From Nitrospirota bacterium (GTDB lineage Bacteria; Nitrospirota; Nitrospiria; SBBL01; JAADHI01): DNA of 64,000 nucleotides. Below are positions 7,300 through 15,750 of this stretch, in pieces (within the stretch, counting starts at the first letter, position 1; every line of letters starts with the position of its first letter). Under the pieces are notes generated by a model. That model searched no databases, was not told where the DNA came from, and saw only the letters and a list, made by a program, of their open reading frames with translations. Location: the NCBI GenBank assembly GCA_029261155.1, contig JAJDBW010000047.1:1-64000 (forward strand), read 5' to 3'. Made by a program: the position numbers and the translations under genes.

Positions 7300-7767
7300 A
7301 TGAACAAGACAAAACAAATACTCATGACCAGCCTCATCATTTTTGGCCTTTTCCTTGCCGGAACGTTTGTCGTGGCGAATGCAGCGCCTCCGATTGAATC
7401 GGAAGAGGTGCAGGGGGAAGAGGCAGAAGAAGAAAAAGAAGAGCTGACGGCAGAAGAAAAGAAGGAAGCGAAAGAGAAAAAGAAACTGGGTGGCACACTC
7501 AGCAAGTTACGAAAATACCTCGAAGGCGAGGAAAAAAAATTACGCGTAAGCGGCAATCTGTTTAGTTCGAAACTGGATGTTTCGGACTGCACTTCGGCCG
7601 ATAAAGCGCGGGCCCGATTAAACGATGTGGGCGACGAAGGCGGGATTATTGTGAAGGAAGATTTGAACATCGGGGCCCACAACGAAGCCAATATCGAAAA
7701 GAACGAAGGCAGTATTACAAATGTGACGGAAGTCAATATTATTAACGAAGTTTACAAACGGTGCTAG
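7300..7767 (+). CDS. Secreted protein with Glu/Lys-rich segment and Asn-rich tail (155 aa)
   Basis: The track start at 7267 falls in the hairpin; the ATG at 7300 (MNKTKQILMTSLII) begins a good signal peptide ending near VANAA. A highly charged stretch follows (GEEAEEEKEELTAEEKKEAKEKKK), probably helical or coiled-coil. The C-terminal half carries DLNIGAHNEANIEKNEGSITNVTEVNI, similar in style to the polar repeats of the three small paralogues. It has two Cys, one being the last residue. No known family recognised. Position between the subunit genes and the CsgG-like gene suggests an anchoring or nucleating partner, by analogy with CsgB; this is inference. Confidence 0.7.
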   Translation: MNKTKQILMTSLIIFGLFLAGTFVVANAAPPIESEEVQGEEAEEEKEELTAEEKKEAKEKKKLGGTLSKLRKYLEGEEKKLRVSGNLFSSKLDVSDCTSADKARARLNDVGDEGGIIVKEDLNIGAHNEANIEKNEGSITNVTEVNIINEVYKRC

Positions 7768-7798
7768 TCGAAGCTGTTGAAACAAGGCGGAGGATGAG

Positions 7799-8884
7799 AT
7801 GTTGAAACAAGGGGAATTCAAAATAAAATGGGGCTTGATGCTGATCCTGTTCTGGATCGTAAGCCTTGCACCGGCTGGGCTTAGGGGCCCGGCCTGGGCG
7901 GCGGCTGCCGGAGAGACCGGCGGGGTCAAGGTCCGTGTCGCCGTGGCGAAGTTTGGGGCGAACGATAGCTTTACGCAGCGCTATGGCGGTTGGGATGTCG
8001 GCGGTGGGCTCTCGGCCCAGTTGGTGACGGAATTGATCAACAGCGGTCAAGTCATCGTCGTCGAGCGCGGCATCCTGTCGCAGATTATCCGGGAACAGGA
8101 GTTGGCCAATTCCAAATTGGTGACGAAAGAAACCGCAGCCCAAGTCGGCAAGCTGCTCGGTGTCGATTATCTGATTGTTGGCGAGGTTACGGAATTCGAA
8201 CAAAAGGCCGTCGGCGCGGGCGGGCATTTCGGTCTATTTGATTGGTTTTTTCCAAAAGTTTCTGGAGATTTTACTGCGGCGCATGTCGGCATCGATCTGA
8301 GGGTCATTGACACCACCACCGGCGAAATCTTACATTCACACCGGGCCTCGGGCCGGGCTTGGGACAAGGCCGGCGCCGTGGAGCTGAATTCGCCCATTAG
8401 TTTTACCTTCGGCGCGGACGCCTTCCATAAAACCCCCCTGGGAAAAGCGACGCGTAAGGTCATCAACGATGCCCTGGGTTTTATCCTGGGATCGATACAA
8501 GAACGGCTGGAATCCTACTCCAATTGGGTTGGAAAGGTGATCCATGTCGAAGGTCAGCTCATTTACATTAATGCCGGGTCCATTTCACAGGTGAACGTGG
8601 GTGATCGCCTTTCCGTGTTTTCGATCAAAAAGGTGTTGACCGATCCAGAAACGAATCAGGTGGTCGGCCTAATCGAAAGCCCCATTGGTGAACTGGGCGT
8701 GGTGTCGACGAAAGAAAAGTTCTCCATGGCACGGGTAGTCGAAGGCAGGGTGCTCCCTAAAAAAGGCGATGTGGTCCGCTTCGCAAAACCCAGTGCCATA
8801 CCGGGAGCCAGCGGAGCGAGGCCGGGCGCGAAGGGACTCGAACAACTCAGTTATCAGGACGCGGATTACTTGGTGCTAGAGTAA
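7799..8884 (+). CDS. CsgG-family outer-membrane export/assembly protein
   Basis: The start has a GGAGG ribosome site, and a signal peptide ends near AWA. Residues about 40-200 match the CsgG fold: a hydrophobic strand (VAVAKFG), then LSAQLVTELINSGQVIVVERG, EQELANSK, the GKLLGVDYLIVGEVTEF motif and DLRVIDTTTGEIL. Curli CsgG is a lipoprotein forming a nonameric pore; this protein has no lipobox Cys. A C-terminal domain (about 235-345) with INAGSISQVNVGDRLSVF resembles FlgT/FlgO-type C-terminal folds. Its place right after the secreted small proteins makes it the best candidate for their exporter or assembly platform. Confidence 0.8.
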   Translation: MLKQGEFKIKWGLMLILFWIVSLAPAGLRGPAWAAAAGETGGVKVRVAVAKFGANDSFTQRYGGWDVGGGLSAQLVTELINSGQVIVVERGILSQIIREQELANSKLVTKETAAQVGKLLGVDYLIVGEVTEFEQKAVGAGGHFGLFDWFFPKVSGDFTAAHVGIDLRVIDTTTGEILHSHRASGRAWDKAGAVELNSPISFTFGADAFHKTPLGKATRKVINDALGFILGSIQERLESYSNWVGKVIHVEGQLIYINAGSISQVNVGDRLSVFSIKKVLTDPETNQVVGLIESPIGELGVVSTKEKFSMARVVEGRVLPKKGDVVRFAKPSAIPGASGARPGAKGLEQLSYQDADYLVLE

Positions 8885-8930
8885 TTCTGTTTGGGCAAAG
8901 CGTTTGACCCTTTAAGAAAGGTCGCATAAG

Positions 8931-10418
8931 ATGCACAGTCTCATGATAAAACGAATCCTTGTTATTCTCATCGCATTGGCGCAGGGGACCCTCTTGTCGG
9001 CATGTTTCCGCCAGGTGGCTCCGGATGAAGGCGGACCCACTTACTTGGAAGAAGGGCTCATCGCCTATGATCAGGGTCATTTCGATGAGGCCATCGGCCA
9101 TTTGAACAATGCCCTGAAGATTAATCCCGAAAACACCGAGGCCCGCTTTAAATTAGGCCTTATCTATCAAAAACAAAAACGGTTCGATGAAGCCCTTGCG
9201 GCTTATCGGGAAACGGTCCGGGTCGATCGCGCTCATATCAAGGCCCATTATAATTTGGCCAATCTCTATTCTTACGAAAAGGCCGACATGGTCCAGTCCA
9301 TATTCCATTACCGGCGCTTTTTGAGTCTCTCCCCCGGCCATCCCCACGCTGCCAGGGTGAGAAAACGGCTTCGTGAATTAACGGAGTCGCCGGACGAAAA
9401 AGGCTTGCATCACGCCATTGTGCCGCAAGGGAGAGTCCCCGAAACGGCCGTACTGGGGGGAGATTTGATTCAGCCGCCAACGCGGCCCCCTCAACTCCCT
9501 CTGGTACACCTCTCCTCTCAGCCGAGCGAAGTGTTTTCTTTTCCGCAAGTCGTTTGCCTCGAAGGGCGCGCGGGTCAAAACAAGGTCGAGGGCAGCGCCT
9601 TCGTCGTCGGCGCGGGCGGTTATCTCCTATCCAGCGGACATCAAGTAGATAAGGCGACGCAACTGATGGCGCGTTTCCAAGATGGAAAAAGTTATCCCGC
9701 GACTGTGCTTGCGGTCAGTGAAGCCCTCGATTTGGCCCTGCTTCAAATCCCCTATCCGGGTCTCGCGCCTCTGGAATTCGATAGGGCCCCATCGCCACGG
9801 GTTGGCGATACGGTCCTTGCCGTGGGCTGCCCCTTGGGGCTCGATCACAGCGCTTCGCAGGGGATTATCAGTGCGCCGGAGCGGAAGCTGGGTGGCATGC
9901 GACTTTTGCAAACCGACGTGTCGATTAATCCGGGCAATAGCGGCGGTCCCTTGCTTAATCAGGCGGGTGAGGTGACGGGCGTGATTGTGGGCGTGCTGCC
10001 CAAGGCCAATGGCATCGCCTTTGCGCTCCCAGCGGAAGAAGCGAAACGTTTTCTAGGCGCGACTTTTTTCCAAATCGGAAACTTGTTCGCCGAAGCCAAA
10101 CGCTATGACGAAGCGGCGGAGGCCCTGCAAACGAGTCTGCATTTCTCCCCCGAATCGGCGACGACACAGAGCAATCTGGGGGAGGTCTACCGGCGGATGA
10201 AACAATTTAAAAATGCGGAAAGCGCTTTTCTGAAAGCGGTTTCTCTCGATCCGCGTTATGCGGAAGCCCACTACAACCTCGGTGTGCTCTACGGCAATCA
10301 CCTGGGAGCCGAGGACAAGGCGGGAAGCCATTTTAGGGCTTATCTCAAACTGCAGCCGAATGCCGCCGATGCAAGCGAAGTGGGACAATGGCTGGCGGCG
10401 GCCGAGTCCACGGAATGA
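8931..10418 (+). CDS. Lipoprotein with TPR repeats flanking a trypsin-like serine protease
   Basis: The lipobox LLSAC follows a hydrophobic signal (MHSLMIKRILV). TPR units occupy about residues 38-145, for example ALKINPENTEARFKLG. An HtrA-like chymotrypsin-fold domain spans about 200-365 with a complete triad: His237 in SSGH, Asp267 in ALDLALL and Ser337 in GNSGGP. More TPRs follow at about 380-480. No PDZ domain is evident. It would act on the periplasmic side of a membrane, perhaps processing or quality-controlling exported subunits. The kinase gene starts inside its stop codon (ATGA), so the two are coupled. Confidence 0.82.
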   Translation: MHSLMIKRILVILIALAQGTLLSACFRQVAPDEGGPTYLEEGLIAYDQGHFDEAIGHLNNALKINPENTEARFKLGLIYQKQKRFDEALAAYRETVRVDRAHIKAHYNLANLYSYEKADMVQSIFHYRRFLSLSPGHPHAARVRKRLRELTESPDEKGLHHAIVPQGRVPETAVLGGDLIQPPTRPPQLPLVHLSSQPSEVFSFPQVVCLEGRAGQNKVEGSAFVVGAGGYLLSSGHQVDKATQLMARFQDGKSYPATVLAVSEALDLALLQIPYPGLAPLEFDRAPSPRVGDTVLAVGCPLGLDHSASQGIISAPERKLGGMRLLQTDVSINPGNSGGPLLNQAGEVTGVIVGVLPKANGIAFALPAEEAKRFLGATFFQIGNLFAEAKRYDEAAEALQTSLHFSPESATTQSNLGEVYRRMKQFKNAESAFLKAVSLDPRYAEAHYNLGVLYGNHLGAEDKAGSHFRAYLKLQPNAADASEVGQWLAAAESTE

Positions 10419-11776
10419 ATGAAGATCAAATGGGTAAGGATAGAACAATGGAAAGCTTAGGGCGTTATAAAATTATCGAAGAAATCGGCCGTGGGGCGAT
10501 GGGCATCGTCTACAAAGGGAACGATCCGAAGATCAATCGGACCGTGGCCTTGAAGTGTTTGCGCGCCAACCTGCTTGATGGACGCGAGGGGGCCGGGCGA
10601 CGATTTCAATTGGAAATGCGCGCCTTGGGCCGCTTAATCCATCCCAATATTGTGACGATATTCGACGCCGGCGAAGAGGAGGAAAAGGGACAGGCCTATA
10701 TCGTCATGGAGTATGTCGAAGGCATTTCACTGGCCCAACTCATCAAACAGGGCCGGGCGCTCTCGATCGAACAGGCCGTTCAAATCGTCATTCAAATTTG
10801 CCGCGGGCTCGATTTTGCGCATTCAAAAGAAGTGATCCACCGCGACATTAAGCCAGGGAACATCCTGCTTTCGGAGGATTTTCAAACAGTTAAAATCACA
10901 GATTTCGGCATCGCCCGCCTCGACAATACCGCGCTAACGCAAACGGACCGCCTGACTGGGACCCCGCACTACATGTCACCGGAGCAATGCCGAGGCGAAG
11001 AACTCGACGGCCGTTCCGATCTCTTCGCCGTGGGGGCCCTGCTCTACGAGCTCCTGACCCGGCAGAAAGCTTTTGTTGGAGACTCGGTCGCCACAGTGAT
11101 GCATCAGGTGCTTCATACGAGTCCCTATCCCCCTGCCCTGGTCGATGGGACGATCCCAGAGGGCCTAAGCAGTGTGGCGATGCAGGCCTTGGAGAAGGAG
11201 GTCGATGACCGCTTCGCATCGGGCCAGGAGATGGCCGATGCCTTGTATGATGCAGCGGAGGCGAGCGGAACGCTCAGTATCAGTCAAACTTTTACAACAG
11301 AAGCGCTTGAAGCAAAGGAAGCCAAGACCCCCTTCCGATTCCAATATGCCCTTTATCTAAGTGTTTTCCTGATCGTGCTGGCGGTCTTTGTTGGCGCGAT
11401 TCGGCGGGAAGCCGTCACGAAGGATACTTTGTCCCAGGGACCGGCGGGCCTGGCGGAGACGCAAGCCGGGGTCGATGCGCCTGAAGTGCATCCGCCTTCG
11501 GTGTCTGTGGCCTTGCCGCCTGTTCCGGAAAAAAGTGCGGGGGCTCCGACCACTTTTCTCTCGAAAGGCCATGTGGCATTTTCGACCACGCCTTCGGGCG
11601 CGGATATTTTCATTAACGGCGACTTGGTGGGGAAGAGCCCGCTTTCGATTCAACTGCCGGCCGGTCCGCACGAACTGGTCGTTTTGAAAAAGGGCTTCCA
11701 TGCCTTGGAGGCCTCATTGGACGTTCCCTCCGGGGAGCGGATCCCCATTAACCTAAAACTGATAGAGGAGGAATGA
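10415..11776 (+). CDS. Membrane Ser/Thr protein kinase with PEGA domain
   Basis: The ATG at 10415 overlaps the previous stop as ATGA; the track start at 10388 is less likely. A PknB-type kinase domain covers about residues 18-280 with Gly-rich loop GRGAMG, Lys in VALKCLR, catalytic HRDIKPGN (His142), DFG at about 163, and APE-region GTPHYMSPEQ. One transmembrane segment lies at about 308-328, then a Pro/Ala-rich linker and an extracytoplasmic PEGA domain (STTPSGADIFINGDLVGKSPL). The kinase would signal from the envelope to the cytoplasm. A kinase embedded in an export operon is unusual and suggests feedback from assembly. Its start and stop both use ATGA overlaps. Confidence 0.9.
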   Translation: MNEDQMGKDRTMESLGRYKIIEEIGRGAMGIVYKGNDPKINRTVALKCLRANLLDGREGAGRRFQLEMRALGRLIHPNIVTIFDAGEEEEKGQAYIVMEYVEGISLAQLIKQGRALSIEQAVQIVIQICRGLDFAHSKEVIHRDIKPGNILLSEDFQTVKITDFGIARLDNTALTQTDRLTGTPHYMSPEQCRGEELDGRSDLFAVGALLYELLTRQKAFVGDSVATVMHQVLHTSPYPPALVDGTIPEGLSSVAMQALEKEVDDRFASGQEMADALYDAAEASGTLSISQTFTTEALEAKEAKTPFRFQYALYLSVFLIVLAVFVGAIRREAVTKDTLSQGPAGLAETQAGVDAPEVHPPSVSVALPPVPEKSAGAPTTFLSKGHVAFSTTPSGADIFINGDLVGKSPLSIQLPAGPHELVVLKKGFHALEASLDVPSGERIPINLKLIEEE

Positions 11777-13692
11777 CCATGAAACCGATAAAGTGTTTGA
11801 TCCTGGTCGGTCTCAGCCTTTTCTTTCTCCTCGACGCTTGGCATGGAGAGGCGGCCCTTCAAAAAGGCACGATCGCCCCATCGATCCCGTCGTTGGAGAA
11901 AAAAGAAAAACGGCCGATGACCGTTGTTTACTTTTTTAAGCTCGACTCCAAGCCGGGCCGCGAAGGACTGGCGCATCTCCAATCGCTCTATAAACAGTAC
12001 GAAGCGGCAGGCATCGCCATCGTCGCCGTCAGCAAGGACGATCCCAAGGCCGTCGATGCCTATTTCAAATCGAAGCCAGTGCACTTTCCCGTCGTCAAGG
12101 ATTCAGGAAAGTTGTTTGACGGTTACGATCTGGGCTTCATCCTGCCAACGACTTATGTCTTGGGGCCGGGCGGCCGAGTGACGGATGTGCTTGAAGGCGG
12201 CGGGGCCTCCTCGCACCGCTTCGTGACCACAGTGGCGCAACGCGCACTTCAATTGAAAAAAACCGATTTGGCAAAGCAGCTCTTTACGAAGGCGGTCGAG
12301 GCGAATCCCAAAGACGCCGCCGGTCAAACGGGTTTGGGCCATGTCTTCTTAAAGGAAGGCAAGTTGGATAAAGCCGAGGCGGTTTTTTCCAAGGTGGCCC
12401 AACTGAAAGCCCCCGAGGCCATACTTGGAAAAGAGGGTTTGGCCGCTGTCCACATGAAAAAGGGGGAAAACGACAAGGCCCTCGCGCTTGCCGAAGACCT
12501 CCAGAAAAGCGATCCGGAGAACGGCCTGGTGCATCTTATCAAGGGCAACATCCTTGCCGGCCAAGGCAATCAGCAAGCGGCCTTGGTGTCCTACAACAAG
12601 GCCATCGAAGGCAAGCTCAGCAACGATTGGCAAGCGGCCGAGGCCCTGAACAAAGCCGGGCGGATTTATTCTGAGCAGGGCGAATACGATCAGGCGGAGT
12701 CGATGTATACGCGGGCCGTCAATCAAAATCCCTACTCCGCCGAAATCCTCACCAACCGCGGGGCCCTCTACGAAAAGAAGGGCGAACCTCAAAAGGCCCT
12801 GGCGCTCTATCAAGAGGCGCTCACCGTCGATCCGGAGGACAATGTCGCTCATCTGCTCGCCAAGCGCATGATGCAGCATTTGGCCTTTAAGGAAGACATG
12901 GCGCGGCAAAAGCGCATCGACGACTTGGTGGGCCAACTGACAGACCGTTTCAAGGCGGGTGACTTTAAAACAGCCGCCGATGCCGATGCCTGGTCTTCGC
13001 GGCCCATGACCGTGGCCTTTCTGGGGATGAAATCCATGGGCGGCGCCCTGCTCCGAGAAGGCATGGTGGAAGTGATTCAACAGGAGATCGGCCAAAGCTT
13101 GTCGGCCTCCGGCCGCATCTCCGTGGTCGAACGCGAAATCATGGACAAGCTTCTGGGCGAGTTAAAACTCGGTTCGTCTGAATTGGCCGATCCCGACACG
13201 GCTCTGAAATTGGGCCGACTCTTGGCTGCCCGCTTGGTGGTCACAGGATCGCTGGTCCAGGTCCCCGGCGGCCTTCGTCTCAGCCTGCGGCTGATCGATC
13301 CGGAAACCTCGGAAATCAAGATCCGCTATGCCGACGAAATGGGCGCGAATCAAAACCTCATTACGACCGCCGAGAAAAGCGCAGCCGCCCTGGGCGAACG
13401 GATCAAAGCCACCTATCCGCTGCGTGGGAAGATCGCCCTGGTCGAGGATGAAGGCCAGGTGATCATCAACCTCGGCAAGAAGCACGGTATCCTTGCCGGC
13501 ACCCAGATGAAGATCATTGCCGAGGGCAGTCCCATCGTCATCGACGGCAAGGTGATCGGGCATCGTAAAAAGAAAGTCGGCCTGCTTGAAATAACGGAGG
13601 TTGAAGAAAAACTGTCCTACGGCCGCTTGCAAGAGCAAGTGGCGAAAGTCGAAGTGAATCAAATGGTGATGGAGCGTGTGGACGGTCGTTAA
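11773..13692 (+). CDS. Periplasmic thioredoxin-like/TPR/CsgG-like multidomain protein
   Basis: Signal peptide (about 1-28), then an AhpC/TlpA-like thioredoxin fold at about 35-155 that lacks the active-site Cys pair (VVYFFKLDSKPG where TlpA has WCxxC). TPR repeats fill about 155-370. A CsgG-like domain follows at about 410-545 (VAFLGMKSMGG, ISVVEREIMDKLLGELKLG, LGRLLAARLVVTGSL, LRLIDPETSEI) and a beta-rich C-terminal domain (IINLGKKHGILAGTQMKI). It is probably a structural scaffold rather than a redox enzyme. It is coupled by ATGA to the kinase and overlaps the next gene by 17 bp. Confidence 0.75.
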   Translation: MTMKPIKCLILVGLSLFFLLDAWHGEAALQKGTIAPSIPSLEKKEKRPMTVVYFFKLDSKPGREGLAHLQSLYKQYEAAGIAIVAVSKDDPKAVDAYFKSKPVHFPVVKDSGKLFDGYDLGFILPTTYVLGPGGRVTDVLEGGGASSHRFVTTVAQRALQLKKTDLAKQLFTKAVEANPKDAAGQTGLGHVFLKEGKLDKAEAVFSKVAQLKAPEAILGKEGLAAVHMKKGENDKALALAEDLQKSDPENGLVHLIKGNILAGQGNQQAALVSYNKAIEGKLSNDWQAAEALNKAGRIYSEQGEYDQAESMYTRAVNQNPYSAEILTNRGALYEKKGEPQKALALYQEALTVDPEDNVAHLLAKRMMQHLAFKEDMARQKRIDDLVGQLTDRFKAGDFKTAADADAWSSRPMTVAFLGMKSMGGALLREGMVEVIQQEIGQSLSASGRISVVEREIMDKLLGELKLGSSELADPDTALKLGRLLAARLVVTGSLVQVPGGLRLSLRLIDPETSEIKIRYADEMGANQNLITTAEKSAAALGERIKATYPLRGKIALVEDEGQVIINLGKKHGILAGTQMKIIAEGSPIVIDGKVIGHRKKKVGLLEITEVEEKLSYGRLQEQVAKVEVNQMVMERVDGR

Positions 13693-14413
13693 AACATTAA
13701 AGCCTTGGAAACGGGACGCGATGGTTTTCTTTGCCGCCCTGTCTTTAAGCGCCTGTGCCCATGGACCCGATCCGAAGGTTGCGGGTGAGATTCTTGCTGA
13801 AGAAGACCGGGCCCAGATTCTTACGGTGGCGGTTCTGCCCTTCGAGGACAACAGTCTCGCGGCTTCGCCGGAGACGGCGGGCTTGGGCCGCACGCTTGCA
13901 GACGGGATCGCGGACAGGCTTTCGGATGAAAGGGCCTTGGTCTTTATCGACCGAGAATCCATCGACAAAATCCTGGAGGAATTGGCCTTGTCGAGCGGAG
14001 GCCTGACCGAATCGGATCACCGCTTGCGCTTGGGCCACTTGCTGGGCGCGCAGTATTTGGTTGTGGGAGGCTACATGGCCATCGGGACCTCGCTTCGTGT
14101 GGATGCGCGCGTCATCGAAGTGGAACGGGGCTTGGCGGAGGGCCGCGCGGTTGAAGGCGGACTTGAGGCGCGAAGGGACATCGAACGCGCCTTGTCTCAA
14201 AAGATTTCCGAGGTCCTCCTGGCCAAGGCCAATCGCGGCAGCGTTTTAAGGCCGACAAGCAGCTTGGATTATTATCGAAGCGGGCTAGCGCTCGAAAAGA
14301 AAAAGCGATTCCAACAGGCATTAAGCCACTACCAACAGGCCTTGGCGCTCGACGTGGAAAATCAGCCCGCGCGCGAACGCATGGAGGCCTTGTTACTCAA
14401 GGAGCTCGAATAA
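13676..14413 (+). CDS. CsgG-like lipoprotein with C-terminal TPR
   Basis: The track start is a GTG at 13676 inside the previous gene; an ATG at 13721 is an alternative but leaves a very short signal. The lipobox is LSAC followed by AHG. The CsgG-like core (about 45-175) has VAVLPFEDNS, LADGIADRLSDERALVFIDRESIDKILEELALSSGG and LGHLLGAQYLVVGGYM, and a TPR pair lies at the C-terminus (YYRSGLALEKKKRFQQALSHYQQAL). It is predicted to be attached to a membrane on the periplasmic side. It is a paralogue of the domains in the two flanking genes and may form a mixed ring with them. Confidence 0.75.
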   Translation: MWTVVKTLKPWKRDAMVFFAALSLSACAHGPDPKVAGEILAEEDRAQILTVAVLPFEDNSLAASPETAGLGRTLADGIADRLSDERALVFIDRESIDKILEELALSSGGLTESDHRLRLGHLLGAQYLVVGGYMAIGTSLRVDARVIEVERGLAEGRAVEGGLEARRDIERALSQKISEVLLAKANRGSVLRPTSSLDYYRSGLALEKKKRFQQALSHYQQALALDVENQPARERMEALLLKELE

Positions 14414-14415
14414 AG

Positions 14416-15750
14416 ATGCAATCCATAGATCATAAACGAAAAAAAGGTGTTATCCCCTGGCGCGCACATCGTGCTTTTAGATCGATTATTCTTGGGGCTA
14501 TCGTTGTTCTCACTTTTTGTTCCATTATTGTGGAATCGGCATGGTCGATGGAACTGAAAGTGTTGAGAGGGCTTTATCAAAATGCACAATACGCGGAGAT
14601 TGTGAAGGACCTCGGGGAAGAAGGCGCATGGCGCGCCGATGAATCGCTCTATCTGGGATTAAGCCATTTGCGGCTTGGCAATTCTGAAAAGGCCATCCGC
14701 GCCTGGAAACGCTACGTGACCTTGGAAAAAGGAAGCGAAGGGGGCCGAAAGATAAACCAATACCTCACGCTGCTCAGGCAACAACATGCAAAGCAAGAGG
14801 CCCGCCGACTGATCGCGCAAGAAAAATCGCTATCGGAAAATTTGGATGCCAAGGCCATCGCGGTTTCTCTTTTTCAAAACCTGGGGCGCGCGGAGTATGC
14901 CCGGCTTTCTAAGGGCTTGGCCGAGATGATCATTACGGATTTGTCGCAAGTGAAGGCCTTGCGGGTGGTGGAGCGCATCCAAATCCAGGCCATTCTCAAC
15001 GAATTGAAATTGGCGGAGTCCGGCCTCGTCGATAAAAGCAGCGCAGCCCGGGTCGGCAAGTTGGTGGGTGCCGCGCGGGTGACCACCGGCAGTTATGTCG
15101 ATTTCGATGCCGAAAAAATTCGTCTTGATGCGGCGGTCAGCCGAACCGAAACCGGCAAGCTGCTGACGGCGAGCGAGGCCAGCGGGGCATTGGCCACTTT
15201 TTACGAATTGGAAAAAACCTTGGTTTTTAAAATTCTGTGCGGCATCGGTTACTGTCCGGAATCCTTGGAGAGCCGGGAGCGCCTTGCCGTCGAAAAAATA
15301 CACACGAAAAATTTTAAGGCCTTTGAACACTACTCTGAAGGCCTGGCACTTCGGGATCAGGGCGAGTATGTCGAGGCGGCGCGGGCCTTCTCGTTTGCGC
15401 TGGAAGAAGATCCGACATTCGACTTGGCCCGAAAGGCCCTCCTTGAAACCCCCATTGCCGAATTCGATCTTGCGGCCATGGTGAGCGGGGGAGAAGGGTT
15501 GGGAAAAGGGGGTCCGCCCATCCTTGATCTTCAGGCCATGTCGGCCTCGGCGCTTTTGGACGCGCCGATACTGCAGGGCAAGACGAGCCCGAAATCACTC
15601 CAATTGTCCGCCATTCAATCACAGGTGCCACTCTTTCCACTCATCTCACAACAACCCATGGGCAATACAGGTGGGACAACGGGCGGTGGCGGAACGGGGG
15701 CCGGCGCACCTCCGAACGTGAATGTTCAGATTCAAATTCAATTGCCATGA
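14416..15750 (+). CDS. TPR/CsgG-like secreted protein with Gly/Gln-rich tail
   Basis: A cytoplasmic basic N-terminus is followed by a signal anchor or signal peptide (about 22-44). TPR-like helices occupy about 45-130, then a CsgG/FlgO-like domain at about 150-260: GLAEMIITDLSQVKALRVVERIQIQAILNELKLAESG and GKLVGAARVTTGSYV. A further TPR follows (EHYSEGLALRDQGEYVEAA), then a low-complexity tail with GNTGGTTGGGGTGAGAPP and NVQIQIQLP. The gene begins 2 bp after the previous stop and overlaps the next by ATGA. The tail may dock on the outer-membrane complex; the function is inferred from context. Confidence 0.72.
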   Translation: MQSIDHKRKKGVIPWRAHRAFRSIILGAIVVLTFCSIIVESAWSMELKVLRGLYQNAQYAEIVKDLGEEGAWRADESLYLGLSHLRLGNSEKAIRAWKRYVTLEKGSEGGRKINQYLTLLRQQHAKQEARRLIAQEKSLSENLDAKAIAVSLFQNLGRAEYARLSKGLAEMIITDLSQVKALRVVERIQIQAILNELKLAESGLVDKSSAARVGKLVGAARVTTGSYVDFDAEKIRLDAAVSRTETGKLLTASEASGALATFYELEKTLVFKILCGIGYCPESLESRERLAVEKIHTKNFKAFEHYSEGLALRDQGEYVEAARAFSFALEEDPTFDLARKALLETPIAEFDLAAMVSGGEGLGKGGPPILDLQAMSASALLDAPILQGKTSPKSLQLSAIQSQVPLFPLISQQPMGNTGGTTGGGGTGAGAPPNVNVQIQIQLP

